Origin: Microcystis aeruginosa FD4
GTDB lineage: Bacteria > Cyanobacteriota > Cyanobacteriia > Cyanobacteriales > Microcystaceae
Length of the DNA: 64,000 nt
Assembly: GCF_009792235.1 (NCBI RefSeq)
Contig: NZ_CP046973.1
Span: forward strand, 1,240,001 to 1,304,000
Direction: 5' to 3'
Shown here: positions 34,169 to 44,058 of the stretch, piece after piece
Layout of the letters: every line of letters starts with the position of its first letter
Position numbering within the stretch: position 1 is the stretch's first letter
The notes under the pieces: generated by a model
Database searches by the model: none
What the model saw: the letters and a program-made list of their open reading frames with translations, nothing else
Told to the model about the DNA's origin: nothing
Program-made: the position numbers and the translations under genes

Positions 34169-35023
34169 CTAAATCCCTTCTTTTCTAGCTAAAAGGACAG
34201 GACAATTGACATTAACCCGCACATAATCCGAGAGGGAAGTACCGAGCAGGCGATCGAGATCTGGTAAACTCTTGGCCACGGAAGGACGGCGATCGGGCGA
34301 ACCCAACAGTAAGAGATCGACATTATAATCATCGACGAGTTTGCAGAGTTGTTCTCCCGGTTTACCCCCCGTCACCAGGCAGCGATAGGGTATATTCATC
34401 CGTTTCACTTTTGCTACTGCTGGCACTAAAATCGGGTTTTCTTCCATTTCTTTGGGGGAAGTGGGGGCAAATTCTGGTTTTAAGTCGGGGTTGACGCGGG
34501 CCAGAATTAACTCTGCTGAAGGATAATCCCGCAGGAGATAAATAGCCAGATCGAGAGCTAAATCAGCCGAGCTAGACTTATCGAGAGCTACCATCACCTT
34601 TTTGATTTTTTTGACGTAAATATCGTCTTTTACCAACAACATCGGGTGATTAGTCAGTTGAAAGACGTATTGACTGACGGAATTTTCTAGAATTGCCTCC
34701 AGTCGCTTCAGTCCTCGGGAACCCATCAGGATCAAATCGGCACCGATTTCGTCGGCAACTTGACAGACGGTATCTTTGGGATCTCCTTGGCGCAGAATCG
34801 TGGAAACTTTGCTGGGTTCAATTTTGACTTCTTGCAGGATTTTAGTCAGCATTTGGGTTCCCTCTTCCCATTTACTGGCCAGAGCTTCGGTGGTAATCTG
34901 AGGGGGAACAACCCGGAGAATGGTGATCGACGCTTTCCGGATAGCGGGCAGATCCATCAATGCTTGTAGCATTTCTTGGGTTTGACCCGTGCCGGAATCA
35001 GCGTATAGTATTTTCTCTAGCAT
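34169..35023 (-). CDS. tandem universal stress protein
   Basis: 284 residues made of two Usp domains. The first (1-145) ends with DLILMGSRGLKRLEAILENS, the G-2x-G-9x-G-S/T ATP-binding motif; the second ends with VDLLLLGSPDRRPSVAKS and a similar loop. Double-domain Usp proteins respond to stress and may bind ATP. No neighbour shares its transcript, since a MITE zone lies downstream. Confidence 0.9.
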   Translation of the reverse strand: MLEKILYADSGTGQTQEMLQALMDLPAIRKASITILRVVPPQITTEALASKWEEGTQMLTKILQEVKIEPSKVSTILRQGDPKDTVCQVADEIGADLILMGSRGLKRLEAILENSVSQYVFQLTNHPMLLVKDDIYVKKIKKVMVALDKSSSADLALDLAIYLLRDYPSAELILARVNPDLKPEFAPTSPKEMEENPILVPAVAKVKRMNIPYRCLVTGGKPGEQLCKLVDDYNVDLLLLGSPDRRPSVAKSLPDLDRLLGTSLSDYVRVNVNCPVLLARKEGI

Positions 35024-35180
35024 AAAATTAAACTCGGTCTATGATCTTAATGGTTTTCGCTCATTTTCAGCATACTGCTAATGTTGTTCGGGAAATTTAA
35101 CAACTTATTAAGCGCTTTTTCTTCGGTTAATGCGATCGCAAACGAGAGTATTTTAAGTATTTATGCTTAACTGTTACTTA

Positions 35181-35414
35181 GGGCTGGCTGAATAATGGTA
35201 AAACCCTTTTAAAATAAGGCTTTTGACCTGTTAAAATCCGATGTTCATGCCGCGAAAATAGGATTGGGACTTTCAAAAACCTGGCATTATCCTTCTTATA
35301 GTACATAGCTTGGTACAAAAAACCAGGGCAACAAAGCCTGAAACGACCGGCTACTGACGACTGGCTACTGACGACCGACTCCTACCCCCACCGAAAAACT
35401 TTTTCAGCAACCCC
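35181..35414. mobile_element. 234-bp MITE, copy C (divergent)
   Basis: Begins GGGCTGGCTGAATAA and ends TTTTTCAGCAACCCC. The duplication TACTTA is at 35175-35180 and 35415-35420. The interior differs from the 213-bp copies and has a CTGGCTACTGACGAC run, so it is an older or distinct subfamily using the same ends. Confidence 0.8.
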
Positions 35415-35420
35415 TACTTA

Positions 35421-35603
35421 GAAATAGGAGTAGCCGATATCAAAGGGGATATTAAAGTGTTAGACGAGAAAATCGAAGGCATCGACAATCGGCTCAGATC
35501 AGTAGAGGGAACCAAAAAAAATCAGGTCTGGACATTAATCATCCTTTTGGGGAGCGCCATTGTTACGTCCGGGTGGAAAGTATTTTTTTCAAGCAATATA
35601 TGA
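35421..35603 (+). pseudogene. 5'-truncated duplicate of the next gene
   Basis: Codes for EIGVADIKGDIKVLDEKIEG, then GTKKNQVWTLIILLGSAIVT and VFFSSNI, nearly identical to the C-terminal two-thirds of 35735-36031. The first 36 codons are missing at the MITE duplication. The matching bases continue for about 40 bases after the stop, so this is a segmental duplication about 424 bases apart. Confidence 0.8.
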
Positions 35604-35734
35604 GTTCTCCAATCCTCACCAGACTACAGTTAACCGAACACAAAAAGATTAACCGCTCCTGAAAGAAAATTTTCTTAAAGCCTAGACTTAAGATAAAATT
35701 ATATCCAACCAGATGCAGTATAGGAGTTTACCAA

Positions 35735-36031
35735 ATGTCTAACGAAACTGTTACTTATTCCCTTGATGTCGTCCTTAAAGAAATTAAAGACAGTATCAAG
35801 GAAGTTAGTCAAAAATTCGACAAGATTGATGAGCGTTTGACAAAAGTAGAAATAGGAATAGCCGATATCAAAGGGGATATTAAAGTGTTAGACGGGAAAA
35901 TCGAAGGCATCGACAATCGGCTCAGATCAGTGGAAGGAACCCAAAAAAATCAGGTCTGGACATTAATCATCCTTTTGGGGAGTGCCATTGTTACAGCCGC
36001 TTGGAAAGTATTTTTTTCAAGCAATATCTGA
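35735..36031 (+). CDS. small coiled-coil protein with C-terminal membrane anchor
   Basis: 98 residues. A heptad-patterned helix (VVLKEIKDSIKEVSQKFDKI, KVEIGIADIKGDIKVLDGKI) is followed by one transmembrane segment (WTLIILLGSAIVTAAW). Similar short tail-anchored coiled coils are common in cyanobacteria and have no known function. A truncated duplicate stands just upstream. Confidence 0.7.
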   Translation: MSNETVTYSLDVVLKEIKDSIKEVSQKFDKIDERLTKVEIGIADIKGDIKVLDGKIEGIDNRLRSVEGTQKNQVWTLIILLGSAIVTAAWKVFFSSNI

Positions 36032-36115
36032 GTTCTCCAATCCTCAACAAGACTACAGTTAACCCAACAAAAGAGGATAAAACCTTGTTTCTGGTGGACT
36101 AGATTTCCTAATTGC

Positions 36116-37489
36116 TTACTTGCCAATACAAAAACGGCTAAAAATGCGATCAAGTACCGATTCGGTCACTTCTTCGCCGGTAATTTCTCCTAAGGCTTGA
36201 ATGGCAGTACGCAGGTCGATCGACCAAAAATCAAAAGGTAAATTTTGGTCAATTGTTTTTTTGACCTGTTCCAAAGCAAGTTTCGCCCTAGTTAAAGCGG
36301 CCGCCTGTCGTTGATTAATGGCCAAATCCAAATTAGCCGCCTGTAATTCTTGATTTTGGACAGCATTAATAATACTTTTTTCTAAGTCTTCAATGCCTTG
36401 ATTTTGGGTGGCGGACAGCTTGACAACTCGCTCAATTTCTGCTGGGTAAATTACTGTTTTGGGATTAGCTAAATCAATTTTATTAATCACTAAAATTAAT
36501 CGGCGATCGCTGACAGAGCGATAAATTTCCTCGTCCTCCTCGGTCCATCCTGACTCTGCGGAGACGGTTAAGAGAACTAAATCAGCAGACCGGGCCGTTT
36601 GACGGGAACGTTCCACGCCAATTTGTTCAACTCGATCGCCCGCCAAGCGAATTCCTGCCGTATCGAGGACTTGTACGGGGATTCCCGCCACAACTAGCTG
36701 AGATTCGACGATATCGCGGGTAGTACCGGGTAAATCGGTGACAATCGCTCGATCACTCCGACTCCAAGCATTTAACAAACTGGATTTACCCACATTCGGC
36801 CGCCCCACGATCGCCACTTTCAGCCCACTACGCAGCAATTCCCCGCGTTCGGCGGTGGTTAAAATTAAATTTACTTGACAAAAAACCTGTTCTATGCTAA
36901 GGAGAATCGCCTCGCCATCCAAAGGCGGTAAATCCTCTTCAAAGTCAATACGGGCCTCAATTTCGGCCAAAATATCGAGACAGGTGGCACGCAAATGGCG
37001 GATCGGTTGCGCTAGTTTCCCCTGTAAACCAGCGAGGGCAAATTGTGCCGCTTGGGGAGAACGCGCCCCAACGAGATCCACAACGCTTTCGGCTTGAGTT
37101 AGGTCAATTCTGCCGTTGAGAAAGGCACGCAGGCTAAATTCCCCCGCTTGTGCCAAACGCGCCCCATTTTCTAGACATAACTGTAACACCTGTTGTACGG
37201 GCATAATGCCACCATGACAGTGAAATTCCACCACATCCTCGCGAGTGAAAGAGCGGGGCGCTAACATGAGCAACAGCAAAGCTTCATCGATAATTGCCTG
37301 ACTTTGGGGATGCTGGATATAACCGTAGAGAAGACGATGACTTTGCCATTTTTGACGATTGGGGCTATGGAAAAGCTGGCGGGCGATCGCCACTGCCCGA
37401 CTACCTGACAGACGAACAATACCGATACTACCCTGCTGCGGAACAATCGCCGTAGCGATGGCAGCGATCGTATCCCCGGTGTTTAACAT
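36116..37489 (-). CDS. mnmE: tRNA modification GTPase
   Basis: 457 residues. The N-terminal formyl-THF binding domain ([20 protein letters not shown]) leads to the G domain with [14 protein letters not shown] (G1), DLPGTTRD (G2), LDTAGIR (G3) and NKIDL (G4), and the C-terminal FCIGK motif. MnmE with MnmG modifies wobble uridines (cmnm5U), complementing MnmA at 27.0 kb. Length is standard. Confidence 0.95.
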   Translation of the reverse strand: MLNTGDTIAAIATAIVPQQGSIGIVRLSGSRAVAIARQLFHSPNRQKWQSHRLLYGYIQHPQSQAIIDEALLLLMLAPRSFTREDVVEFHCHGGIMPVQQVLQLCLENGARLAQAGEFSLRAFLNGRIDLTQAESVVDLVGARSPQAAQFALAGLQGKLAQPIRHLRATCLDILAEIEARIDFEEDLPPLDGEAILLSIEQVFCQVNLILTTAERGELLRSGLKVAIVGRPNVGKSSLLNAWSRSDRAIVTDLPGTTRDIVESQLVVAGIPVQVLDTAGIRLAGDRVEQIGVERSRQTARSADLVLLTVSAESGWTEEDEEIYRSVSDRRLILVINKIDLANPKTVIYPAEIERVVKLSATQNQGIEDLEKSIINAVQNQELQAANLDLAINQRQAAALTRAKLALEQVKKTIDQNLPFDFWSIDLRTAIQALGEITGEEVTESVLDRIFSRFCIGK

Positions 37490-37542
37490 CTCTTAATCAC
37501 TCCTTGCTAAAATTGAAGTTGGTATCAATTTTGTCAGCATTT

Positions 37543-38179
37543 ATGCCCGGAAATATGCGCTCACGGTCATTAAAAGCGAGAAAAAGCCGCAAATATTCGA
37601 GTAATCGCTTACTGCGATTTTTACCCTATTGGTAAGTACCTAAGCAAAATTAATTACACATTTAAATAACCCTATTGTCTATTACCTATTGCCTCTTGCC
37701 TGTCTCGACTAGGAAATTAATTTTGCACGACTACTTATATTCGCTTAATGCGATTACAAGGACATCCTAGGGAAATTGCCAGGGGTTTTGCCCTGGGAGT
37801 TTTTTCGGGATTTTTCCCGTGGATGGGCCTTCAAATCATCGTCGCTATCTTTTTAGCCACCCTATTTCGTGCCAACAAAATCGCAGCTGCTGCCAGTACT
37901 TATATCAGCAATCCCTTGACCGATCTGCCAATTTTCCTGTTTAACTATAAATTAGGAGAGTTTATTCTCGGTCAAAGCGGGCGATCGAATGTGGGCGACA
38001 TTTTTCAAACTAATCAAAGCTTCACCGAAAAGTTAGCTAGTTCTGGCGGCCAATTTCTTTTGACCCTGTTTTTTGGTTGCTTACTATCAGCGACGGTATT
38101 TGCTACGATAACCTATTTTGTTAGCTATCGCCTAGTTCATCAACGCCATCACCGGCGACAAACAGGTAGAAAGCTTTAA
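37543..38179 (+). pseudogene. DUF2062 gene interrupted by a MITE
   Basis: From ATG at 37543 the frame runs RSRSLKARKSRKYSS, RLLRFLPYW, then hits TAA at the edge of a 101-bp MITE. After it, YIRLMRLQGHPREIARG continues a DUF2062 domain with FALGVFSGFFPWMGLQIIVA, ISNPLTDLPIFLFNYKLGEF. Removing the element plus one TA joins PYW-YIRLM in frame. The remaining 143-codon ORF from 37748 might still be translated. DUF2062 proteins are small membrane proteins of unknown role. Confidence 0.85.
37635..37735. mobile_element. 101-bp MITE with TA duplication
   Basis: Ends AGTACCTAAGCAAAATTAAT and ATTAATTTTGCACGACTACT, as in the 172-bp copy at 33462. TA is present at 37633-37634 and 37736-37737. Insert length plus TA (103) explains the exact frame change between the two halves of the DUF2062 gene. 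Confidence 0.85.
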
Positions 38180-38446
38180 TATAGCAGTTATCTTCATGGT
38201 GAGGTACAAAGTTTTCCTTTTCGGGAGTCTGTCGTCAATACTAAATTAGGTTACACTTCATCTTGATGAGAAACGCCATCAAGTGGCGTAGTTTTAAGAT
38301 TCTGGCTCCGTGCCACCCGAAATGAGGCTTGAGGGCTTGTTTTAAGGCGTTATATTGATTCATGGGGTTTCTTGAGATTGTTTCTAAGTAGCTAGACTTA
38401 CAATTATAGTAAGAAGTGAAAATAAGAAAGATTAAAACAAATAACC

Positions 38447-39145
38447 ATGTCTCAACCGATTACCATCGAAGATATTTATAAACTTTTTGAGAAAACTAAC
38501 GAAAAGTTTGAACAATCACGCCAAGAATACGATCGCCGGGCTGCCGAAGCTAAGGCCGAAGCCGATCGCCGGGCTGCTGAATACGATCGCCGGGCTGCTG
38601 AAGCCAAGGCCGAAGCCGATCGCCGAGCTGCTGAATACGATCGCCGGGCTGCTGAAGCCAAGGCCGAAGCCGATCGCCGTTTGGCCGAGCTAGAGAAAAC
38701 AGTAGCCAATACCAGTCGTGCCGTGGATAGTTTAACCACTCGCTGGGGAAGATTTGTCGAGGAATTAGTCGAACCTGCTGTTATTAGCCTATTTCGCAGC
38801 AAAGGTATCGATGTTAAAGAAACCTATAGTCGTGCCAGGGTAAAACGGCAAGGAATAGCCATGGAGATTGACATTTTAGCCGTCGATGAAACCGAGGTAG
38901 TTTTAGTAGAATGTAAGTCTCGTTTATCGAAAGATGATGTCAATGAGTTTTTAGAAAAATTAAGTCGATTTAAACAGGCATTTCCCCATTATAAAAACTA
39001 TCAAGCTTATGGTGCAGTGGCGGGAATAGAAATAGACGAAGGAGTAGATCGTTATGCCTATAAACAAGGTTTATTTGTGATTAAACCATCGGGAGAAACG
39101 GTAGAAATCATTAATGATTCTAGTTTCGAGCCTAAATTATGGTAG
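38447..39145 (+). CDS. DUF3782-like putative PD-(D/E)XK nuclease, long-repeat form
   Basis: 232 residues. The N-terminal 27 residues precede three 18-residue helical repeats (YDRRAAEAKAEADRRAAE; 38528-38689) and a coiled coil. The C-terminal domain has MEIDILAVDETEVVLVECKS, matching the D-x(n)-E-x-K site of PD-(D/E)XK nucleases. Function is unknown. The paralogue at 43025 is nearly identical but has about one repeat. The 54-bp repeats contain CGATCGCC and likely expand or contract by slippage. Confidence 0.75.
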   Translation: MSQPITIEDIYKLFEKTNEKFEQSRQEYDRRAAEAKAEADRRAAEYDRRAAEAKAEADRRAAEYDRRAAEAKAEADRRLAELEKTVANTSRAVDSLTTRWGRFVEELVEPAVISLFRSKGIDVKETYSRARVKRQGIAMEIDILAVDETEVVLVECKSRLSKDDVNEFLEKLSRFKQAFPHYKNYQAYGAVAGIEIDEGVDRYAYKQGLFVIKPSGETVEIINDSSFEPKLW

Positions 39146-39298
39146 GGTGATCTTGTCACTTTACAAAGTATTAACCTTAAATTTTTGATCGCTAATCTTG
39201 ATCGTGGGATAGATTAGAGTAAATTAATTAAACTTGAGAAGACATCCAAAAGCACGCCTACCTAACAAGGCGATCGATCCTATTTGACTTATTGACAA

Positions 39299-39874
39299 TT
39301 ATCTCATTTTTAACCAAGCAAAAATATCAGCAACCGTTAAACTTATCTCTATTTTCTCTAACACGGGTAAAGTTTCCTCAGAATTTAGATAATAAACCTT
39401 GGGAGTCTGATTCGCTTTAAATACTAAAATAGAACGATCATCAGGGACAATTAACCAGCCTAATTGACAACCATATTCTAAACAATGAATAATCTTATCT
39501 ATAACAGGTGTCATGGCTTGATGAGGGGATAATATTTCGATAGTCCAGTCGGGAAAAGAGTCAAAGTAATTCGCAATATCTCCCTCTGAGGTTAAAGGAA
39601 TTCTATTCCAATAAAAAACGGCAATATCTGGAACGAGAGAACGCACACCAAAGTTACATCGTAATTCAGGTAAAGCGTAAGCTATTTTAGCGGGTTCTGT
39701 GCTTTGATTAACCGTTTCACAGAATTTATATTGAATTTTACTATGTTGTCCAGAAGGCATGGCTTTTTGTTGAATTTCTCCGTTAAGATATTCCCAAGCT
39801 GGAGAATCATCTATATAAGACTCTTTGAGGAACGATTCTAGAGTTATTGACTTAATTTGAGTAGTCTTCATCAC
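39299..39874 (-). CDS. Uma2-family putative endonuclease (DUF820)
   Basis: 191 residues. WEYLNGEIQQKAMPSGQHSK opens the typical Uma2 fold. LVPDIAVFYWNRIP holds the Asp, and PDWTIEILSPHQ the Glu of the PD-(D/E)XK-like site. A highly expanded cyanobacterial family with no proven role. It sits in a cluster of other nuclease-fold genes. Confidence 0.85.
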   Translation of the reverse strand: MMKTTQIKSITLESFLKESYIDDSPAWEYLNGEIQQKAMPSGQHSKIQYKFCETVNQSTEPAKIAYALPELRCNFGVRSLVPDIAVFYWNRIPLTSEGDIANYFDSFPDWTIEILSPHQAMTPVIDKIIHCLEYGCQLGWLIVPDDRSILVFKANQTPKVYYLNSEETLPVLEKIEISLTVADIFAWLKMR

Positions 39875-40020
39875 CGATTTAAGATATTATTCCCCATCCT
39901 AGCAAAATAACCTTAATAATAACTCTAGCACAGGCATCCTGCTTGTATATCCATATTACAGGCTAGAAGCCTATTCTACCGTTTTCCGGTAGAATAGGAA
40001 TCTTGACTGTTGACTGGGTT

Positions 40021-40685
40021 TTATTTTTGGCGCTTGCGAGATAAGGCCCCTAATGCACCCACTGTTACTAAACCTAAGATAGTACCCGGTTCAGGAGTGG
40101 TTGCTGGGGGTTCTTGTGCAGGGGTGAACTGCAAATTATCTAAAAACAAGCCCTCCTCATTTAGGTCTGTAAAGGTTAAAATTAGCTTGTCAATAGCCCC
40201 GCTAAAATTAACATTTTGGGTGCTAAATGTGCTACTGTTGGTGGAAACTCCTGTTAAACTTTGGGTATCAACCCCTTTAACTTGCCCCGTCCAACTAATT
40301 CCACGACTGATTCCAAATACTTGATTCGCCAACTGAAAGGAATCAAAGGTAAATAACCCGCCCCCTGTGCGTGTAAACTCAATTTGACCACCAGTTACTA
40401 CAGGATTGGACTGTGGACCATCCATTGTCTCAAAACCGACACCTAGGGATGAAGCGGGATTACCCTTCTGGACATTGAAGATAAAGTTCAAACCCGAAGT
40501 CACCGTATAGGTAAACCCATCCTCTGTCTGCGAACCGATGAAGGGACCAAAATTAGAGTCCAAATTTTCAAAGGTGATGGTATCGGCGTTAGCGGGTTGA
40601 TTGATCGCACCGGCAACAGCGAAGGATAGACCAATAAGTGCTACCCCCCCCCGATGGAGTTTCTGATAAGTTTTATTAATGTCAT
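40021..40685 (-). pseudogene. PEP-CTERM protein, signal peptide out of frame at a G9 tract
   Basis: From ATG at 40685: TLIKLIRNSIGGG and TAG, after nine G's (40644-40652). With ten or seven G's the frame continues VALIGLSFAVAGAINQPANA, a normal signal peptide, into TITFENLDSNFGPF and the long ORF. The C-terminus TTPEPGTILGLVTVGALGAL followed by SRKRQK is a PEP-CTERM sorting signal. The body is a beta-rich extracellular domain. This could be phase variation or a sequencing error in a homopolymer. Confidence 0.8.
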
Positions 40686-40912
40686 AATTGCAAGCTCCTC
40701 ACTAGGGAGAAAATTGATTAACTTTTGGGCATGGTAGCACAGGTTCAGGCAAAAAAGATATCCGAAAATTATTTTTTTTTGATTGGCTCTTGATTATTTC
40801 TTCAAGATTTCTTAAGATTTGCTGTAAAGCCTTGACTTGACTGACTTTGAAGGGATGAGAAAAAGAGATCGCCCTTGAAGACAAACGATCGCCAGCAGGG
40901 GTGAGAAGTCCC

Positions 40913-41749
40913 CTATCGAGGGTTAATCGCCTGATTTTCCAGCCATTGTTCTAAATCTTGTCGGGACTGAAAATCGAGTAAAGCTTCTCCTAAGTTTTCT
41001 AACTGTTCTAGGGAAAGACTGGGTATCTTTGCCGATAATTCGGATGAAATGCCCCCGATACGCCGATTTAATAGACGTAAAACTAGGTTAGCTTCTCCTT
41101 CTTGTCTTCCTTCTTGTCTTCCTTCGTCCCTGATGTCTTGATAGATCACAGATTCTTTCATAATGTCTTTCCTCAATAATCGTTGAATGATCTCTTTATT
41201 CAATACTAATCCGGCTAGAATGGCTGTGGATGCAGCTACATTACTTTTTTCTCGAGGGTCCCCCATTTGCTCAATTTCTTGGGCAATTTGCCGAAGCAAA
41301 TTCTCTTGATCTTCCGCTTGAGCGAGTATGGCAAAGGGAAACAGCCCCGGAGCTTGTAATAAGGGTTCGGATGGCTGTTCCCATAGTCTTATGACCTCAA
41401 ATTGATGATAGGTTTTCCCTTGTCGATATTCATTCTGTCTGACCCGGGGTGAGTCAGTTTTTCTTAGATAAATCACCACTTGATAGATAGGTTTACCTGG
41501 ATAGCGTCGATAGAGTCTTACCGCATAATCTAGCATTCTATAGGGAACATCTTCTTTAGGGTCGGTTTGGAACTCGATATGTAATATTAGTTCTTCTGAC
41601 TCCAAAAAGATTAAACTATCGGCTCTTATTGGCTCTAAAGATAATTCTGAGGGTTTAATTTCCGTTAAATCTAAGGGTTTACCCACTAACCAAGTGGCTA
41701 AATCTCTGGAATATTCAAGGGCGATAAATTTACAGGTAGAATCATACAT
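40913..41749 (-). CDS. Rpn-type putative nuclease with DUF4351 tail
   Basis: 278 residues. ADSLIFLESEELILHIEFQT has the Asp and E-F-Q catalytic layout of Rpn/PD-(D/E)XK proteins, with YRMLDYAVRLYRRYPGKPI following. The C-terminal EGRQEGRQEGEANLVLRLLN and RRIGGISSELSAKIPSLSLE are the DUF4351 module. Rpn proteins are recombination-promoting nucleases. The gene sits 10 bases after a DUF3782-like gene on the same strand. Confidence 0.8.
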   Translation of the reverse strand: MYDSTCKFIALEYSRDLATWLVGKPLDLTEIKPSELSLEPIRADSLIFLESEELILHIEFQTDPKEDVPYRMLDYAVRLYRRYPGKPIYQVVIYLRKTDSPRVRQNEYRQGKTYHQFEVIRLWEQPSEPLLQAPGLFPFAILAQAEDQENLLRQIAQEIEQMGDPREKSNVAASTAILAGLVLNKEIIQRLLRKDIMKESVIYQDIRDEGRQEGRQEGEANLVLRLLNRRIGGISSELSAKIPSLSLEQLENLGEALLDFQSRQDLEQWLENQAINPR

Positions 41750-41759
41750 TAGTTATTTA

Positions 41760-42626
41760 TTAATTAAGGTTGATATCTTCAGCATAGCTATAAACTTCGA
41801 TGCCTAAACTTTGGGCAACAGGTAAAGCAGTAGGATCAACCATTGGGGAAATGACAATTTTACGGTTGACAATGCGTTGATATTTTTGTTGATAAAATTC
41901 CACTTTACGGCTGAAAGTATATATATCTGCTTTACTCATAGAAGATTTAATTTCACAAACGATCACTAAACCATTTTTAATGATAACGTCAAATTCTACT
42001 TGATCCGGTCTTCCAAAAACCAGACCATCAGGATCATAATCATTAATATTTAATACTTCTACCCCGAAAGAATCTTGTAAAATAGCCGCTAAACCATTGC
42101 GAAAACTTGCTTCAGAAAAGAGTCCCCAACGAGAGCCTAAAGCCCCAATAGTGCTATCATGTTTTTTGTTCATCTTTTTAATTTCCTCTAAAGTTTCTCG
42201 ATTTTGTTGACGTTGTTCCTCCCATTTCCGGTTATTTTCTTGATTTTGTTGAAGTTGTTCATCCCATAGCCGTCTTTGTTCATCCCATAGCTGTCTTTGT
42301 TCATCCCATAGCTGTCTTTGTTGATCCCATTTTTGAGATTGTTCATCCCATAGCCGTCTTTGTTCATCCCATTTTTGAGATTGTTCACCCCATTTTTGAG
42401 ATTGTTCATCCCATTTTTTAGCTTGTTCTTCCCGATCGCGCTGTAATTCGTCTAAAATCCGATCTACTCTGTTTTTAAATTCCTCAAACTTCTGATCTGT
42501 CTCTTTTTTAGGTGAATAGTAGTCAGAAACGGTTCGCAAGATAAAATCCCGAATACTTGCATCTTCAGCCAGAATACTCGGTAATTGCTCTCTAATTAGG
42601 ACTTTTATCTCAGCAGAATTGGTCAT
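41760..42626 (-). CDS. DUF3782-like protein with WDEQ heptad repeats
   Basis: 288 residues. Helical head, then about ten seven-residue units of the type WDEQRQL/WDEQSQK (about 70-150), and a C-terminal nuclease-like domain with GRPDQVEFDVIIKNGLVIVC and EIKSSMSKAD (D...E-x-K). The DNA repeats are 21 bases long. Related in layout to the 38447 and 43025 proteins, although the repeat unit differs. It is likely co-transcribed with the Rpn gene. Confidence 0.75.
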   Translation of the reverse strand: MTNSAEIKVLIREQLPSILAEDASIRDFILRTVSDYYSPKKETDQKFEEFKNRVDRILDELQRDREEQAKKWDEQSQKWGEQSQKWDEQRRLWDEQSQKWDQQRQLWDEQRQLWDEQRRLWDEQLQQNQENNRKWEEQRQQNRETLEEIKKMNKKHDSTIGALGSRWGLFSEASFRNGLAAILQDSFGVEVLNINDYDPDGLVFGRPDQVEFDVIIKNGLVIVCEIKSSMSKADIYTFSRKVEFYQQKYQRIVNRKIVISPMVDPTALPVAQSLGIEVYSYAEDINLN

Positions 42627-43024
42627 CTTAATCCACCTCCAGCCTATCTAATTCTAATCATAGTCGGTTTTTGCAGAAAATTGCCCATAGTTGTAGAACA
42701 GCCATCTTGTCTATTAAGTATGAAAAGTAGCCCGAAAAACCACAAAAGGAAGGTTTAACCTTCCCCATTCCTCAAAGTCAAGATGTACTTAAAACCACCC
42801 TAAAGGGGGTTTTAACCCAAATTTTCGATAAATCGTCCGAACAATAGCACAGGTAGGGGGAAAATAGCCCAAAATTCCTCTTTTATTAATACTTTTTTAA
42901 GGATTGACTGAAAGCTTTACCCTGAAAAACTTTGGGAAATATCTGATTTGGTGAATTAACACCCGTTCCCCCAATGACTGGTACTTGGGTAGTACAATTA
43001 GAGTAAGAATTAAAACAAATAACC
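42627..43024. other. gene-free stretch with hairpins
   Basis: Contains GGAAGGTTTAACCTTCC (about 42750) and AAAACCACCCTAAAGGGGGTTTT (about 42792), two hairpins between divergent genes. The last 60 bases before 43025 match those before 38447, so the promoter was duplicated with the gene. Nothing else is seen. Confidence 0.5.
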
Positions 43025-43636
43025 ATGGCTCAACCGATTACCATCGAAGATATCTATAAACTTTTTGAGAAAACTAACGAAAAGTTTGAACAATCACGTC
43101 AAGAATACGATCGCCGGGCTGCTGAAGCTAAGGACGAAGCCGATCGCCGGGCTGCTGAAGCCGATCGCCGTTTAGCCAAGCTAGAGAAAACAGTGGCTAA
43201 TACCAGTCGTGCCGTGGATAGTTTAACCACTCGCTGGGGAAGATTTGTCGAGGAATTAGTCGAACCTGCTGTTATTGGCCTATTTCGTAGCAAAGGTATC
43301 GATGTTAAAGAAACCTATAGTCGCGCCAGGGTAAAACGGCAAGGAATAGCCATGGAGATTGACATTTTAGCCGTCGATGAAACCGAGGTAGTTTTAGTAG
43401 AATGTAAGTCTCGTTTATCGAAAGATGATGTCAATGAGTTTTTAGAAAAATTAAGTCGATTTAAAGAAGCATTTCCCCATTATAAAAACTATCAAGCTTA
43501 TGGTGCAGTGGCGGGAATAGAAATAGACGAAGGAGTAGATCGTTATGCCTATAAACAGGGTTTATTTGTGATTAAACCATCGGGAGAAACGGTAGAAATC
43601 ATTAATGATACTGGTTTCGAGCCTAAATTATGGTAG
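43025..43636 (+). CDS. DUF3782-like putative PD-(D/E)XK nuclease, short-repeat form
   Basis: 203 residues. Identical in most positions to the 38447 protein, with the same start (QPITIEDIYKLFEKTNEKFE), the same D-x(n)-ECKS motif and the same end (FEPKLW). The repeat region is shorter by about 29 residues (YDRRAAEAKDEADRRAAEA). A recent duplication followed by repeat loss is the simplest reading. Confidence 0.75.
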   Translation: MAQPITIEDIYKLFEKTNEKFEQSRQEYDRRAAEAKDEADRRAAEADRRLAKLEKTVANTSRAVDSLTTRWGRFVEELVEPAVIGLFRSKGIDVKETYSRARVKRQGIAMEIDILAVDETEVVLVECKSRLSKDDVNEFLEKLSRFKEAFPHYKNYQAYGAVAGIEIDEGVDRYAYKQGLFVIKPSGETVEIINDTGFEPKLW

Positions 43637-44058
43637 GAGAAAAATGATCCCCTCATCCGGCAAAGTGTTGGCAGCAGGTCTAATTTTTCCAACCTAGGAC
43701 TAGACTAACTTATGGATAGGATGCAGAATTAGTATTCATATCTTGCTTCATTAACCTCTTACCTAACTAATTTTTGAGGATTCAAAAACAGCAAAGATAA
43801 AGATTAAATGGCATAAAATCTGTGAATAGAGCATTTTAAATTCTCCTGACTACTGACGACCGACTCTTAACCCTAACAACAATTTTTGATTTTTACCAGA
43901 GGTCTAGTAACGTTTTGTCCTAAAATTGCCAACACCCAGTTTCAATGCACGAGAACCTGATAGCTAAAAACTGGCTCCAGTTTTTGCCGGGGATAGCACA
44001 GCTTGATCGCAGTGGATCGTAAAATGGGATAATGCTAACTTTGAGAGTCAGAGAGACT
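43637..44058. other. gene-free stretch with a possible IS4-type remnant end
   Basis: Bases 43693-43750 (CTAGACTAACTTATGGAT, then GATGCAG and ATTCATATCTTG) resemble 5966-6030, the region before the IS4-type pseudogene. This may be a solo remnant of the same element. The last 100 bases are the lpdA leader. No ORF is supported. Confidence 0.35.

Noticed and set aside
38476..38802. Long minus-strand frame opposite the DUF3782 gene
   Set aside because: It is the antisense of the 54-bp repeat region and has a low-complexity Ala/Ser/Arg translation; a frame on the opposite strand of repeats is expected by chance.
42188..42409. Frame encoding MNNLKNG-type repeats
   Set aside because: It is an alternative frame of the WDEQ heptad repeats in the 41760-42626 gene, not a separate gene.
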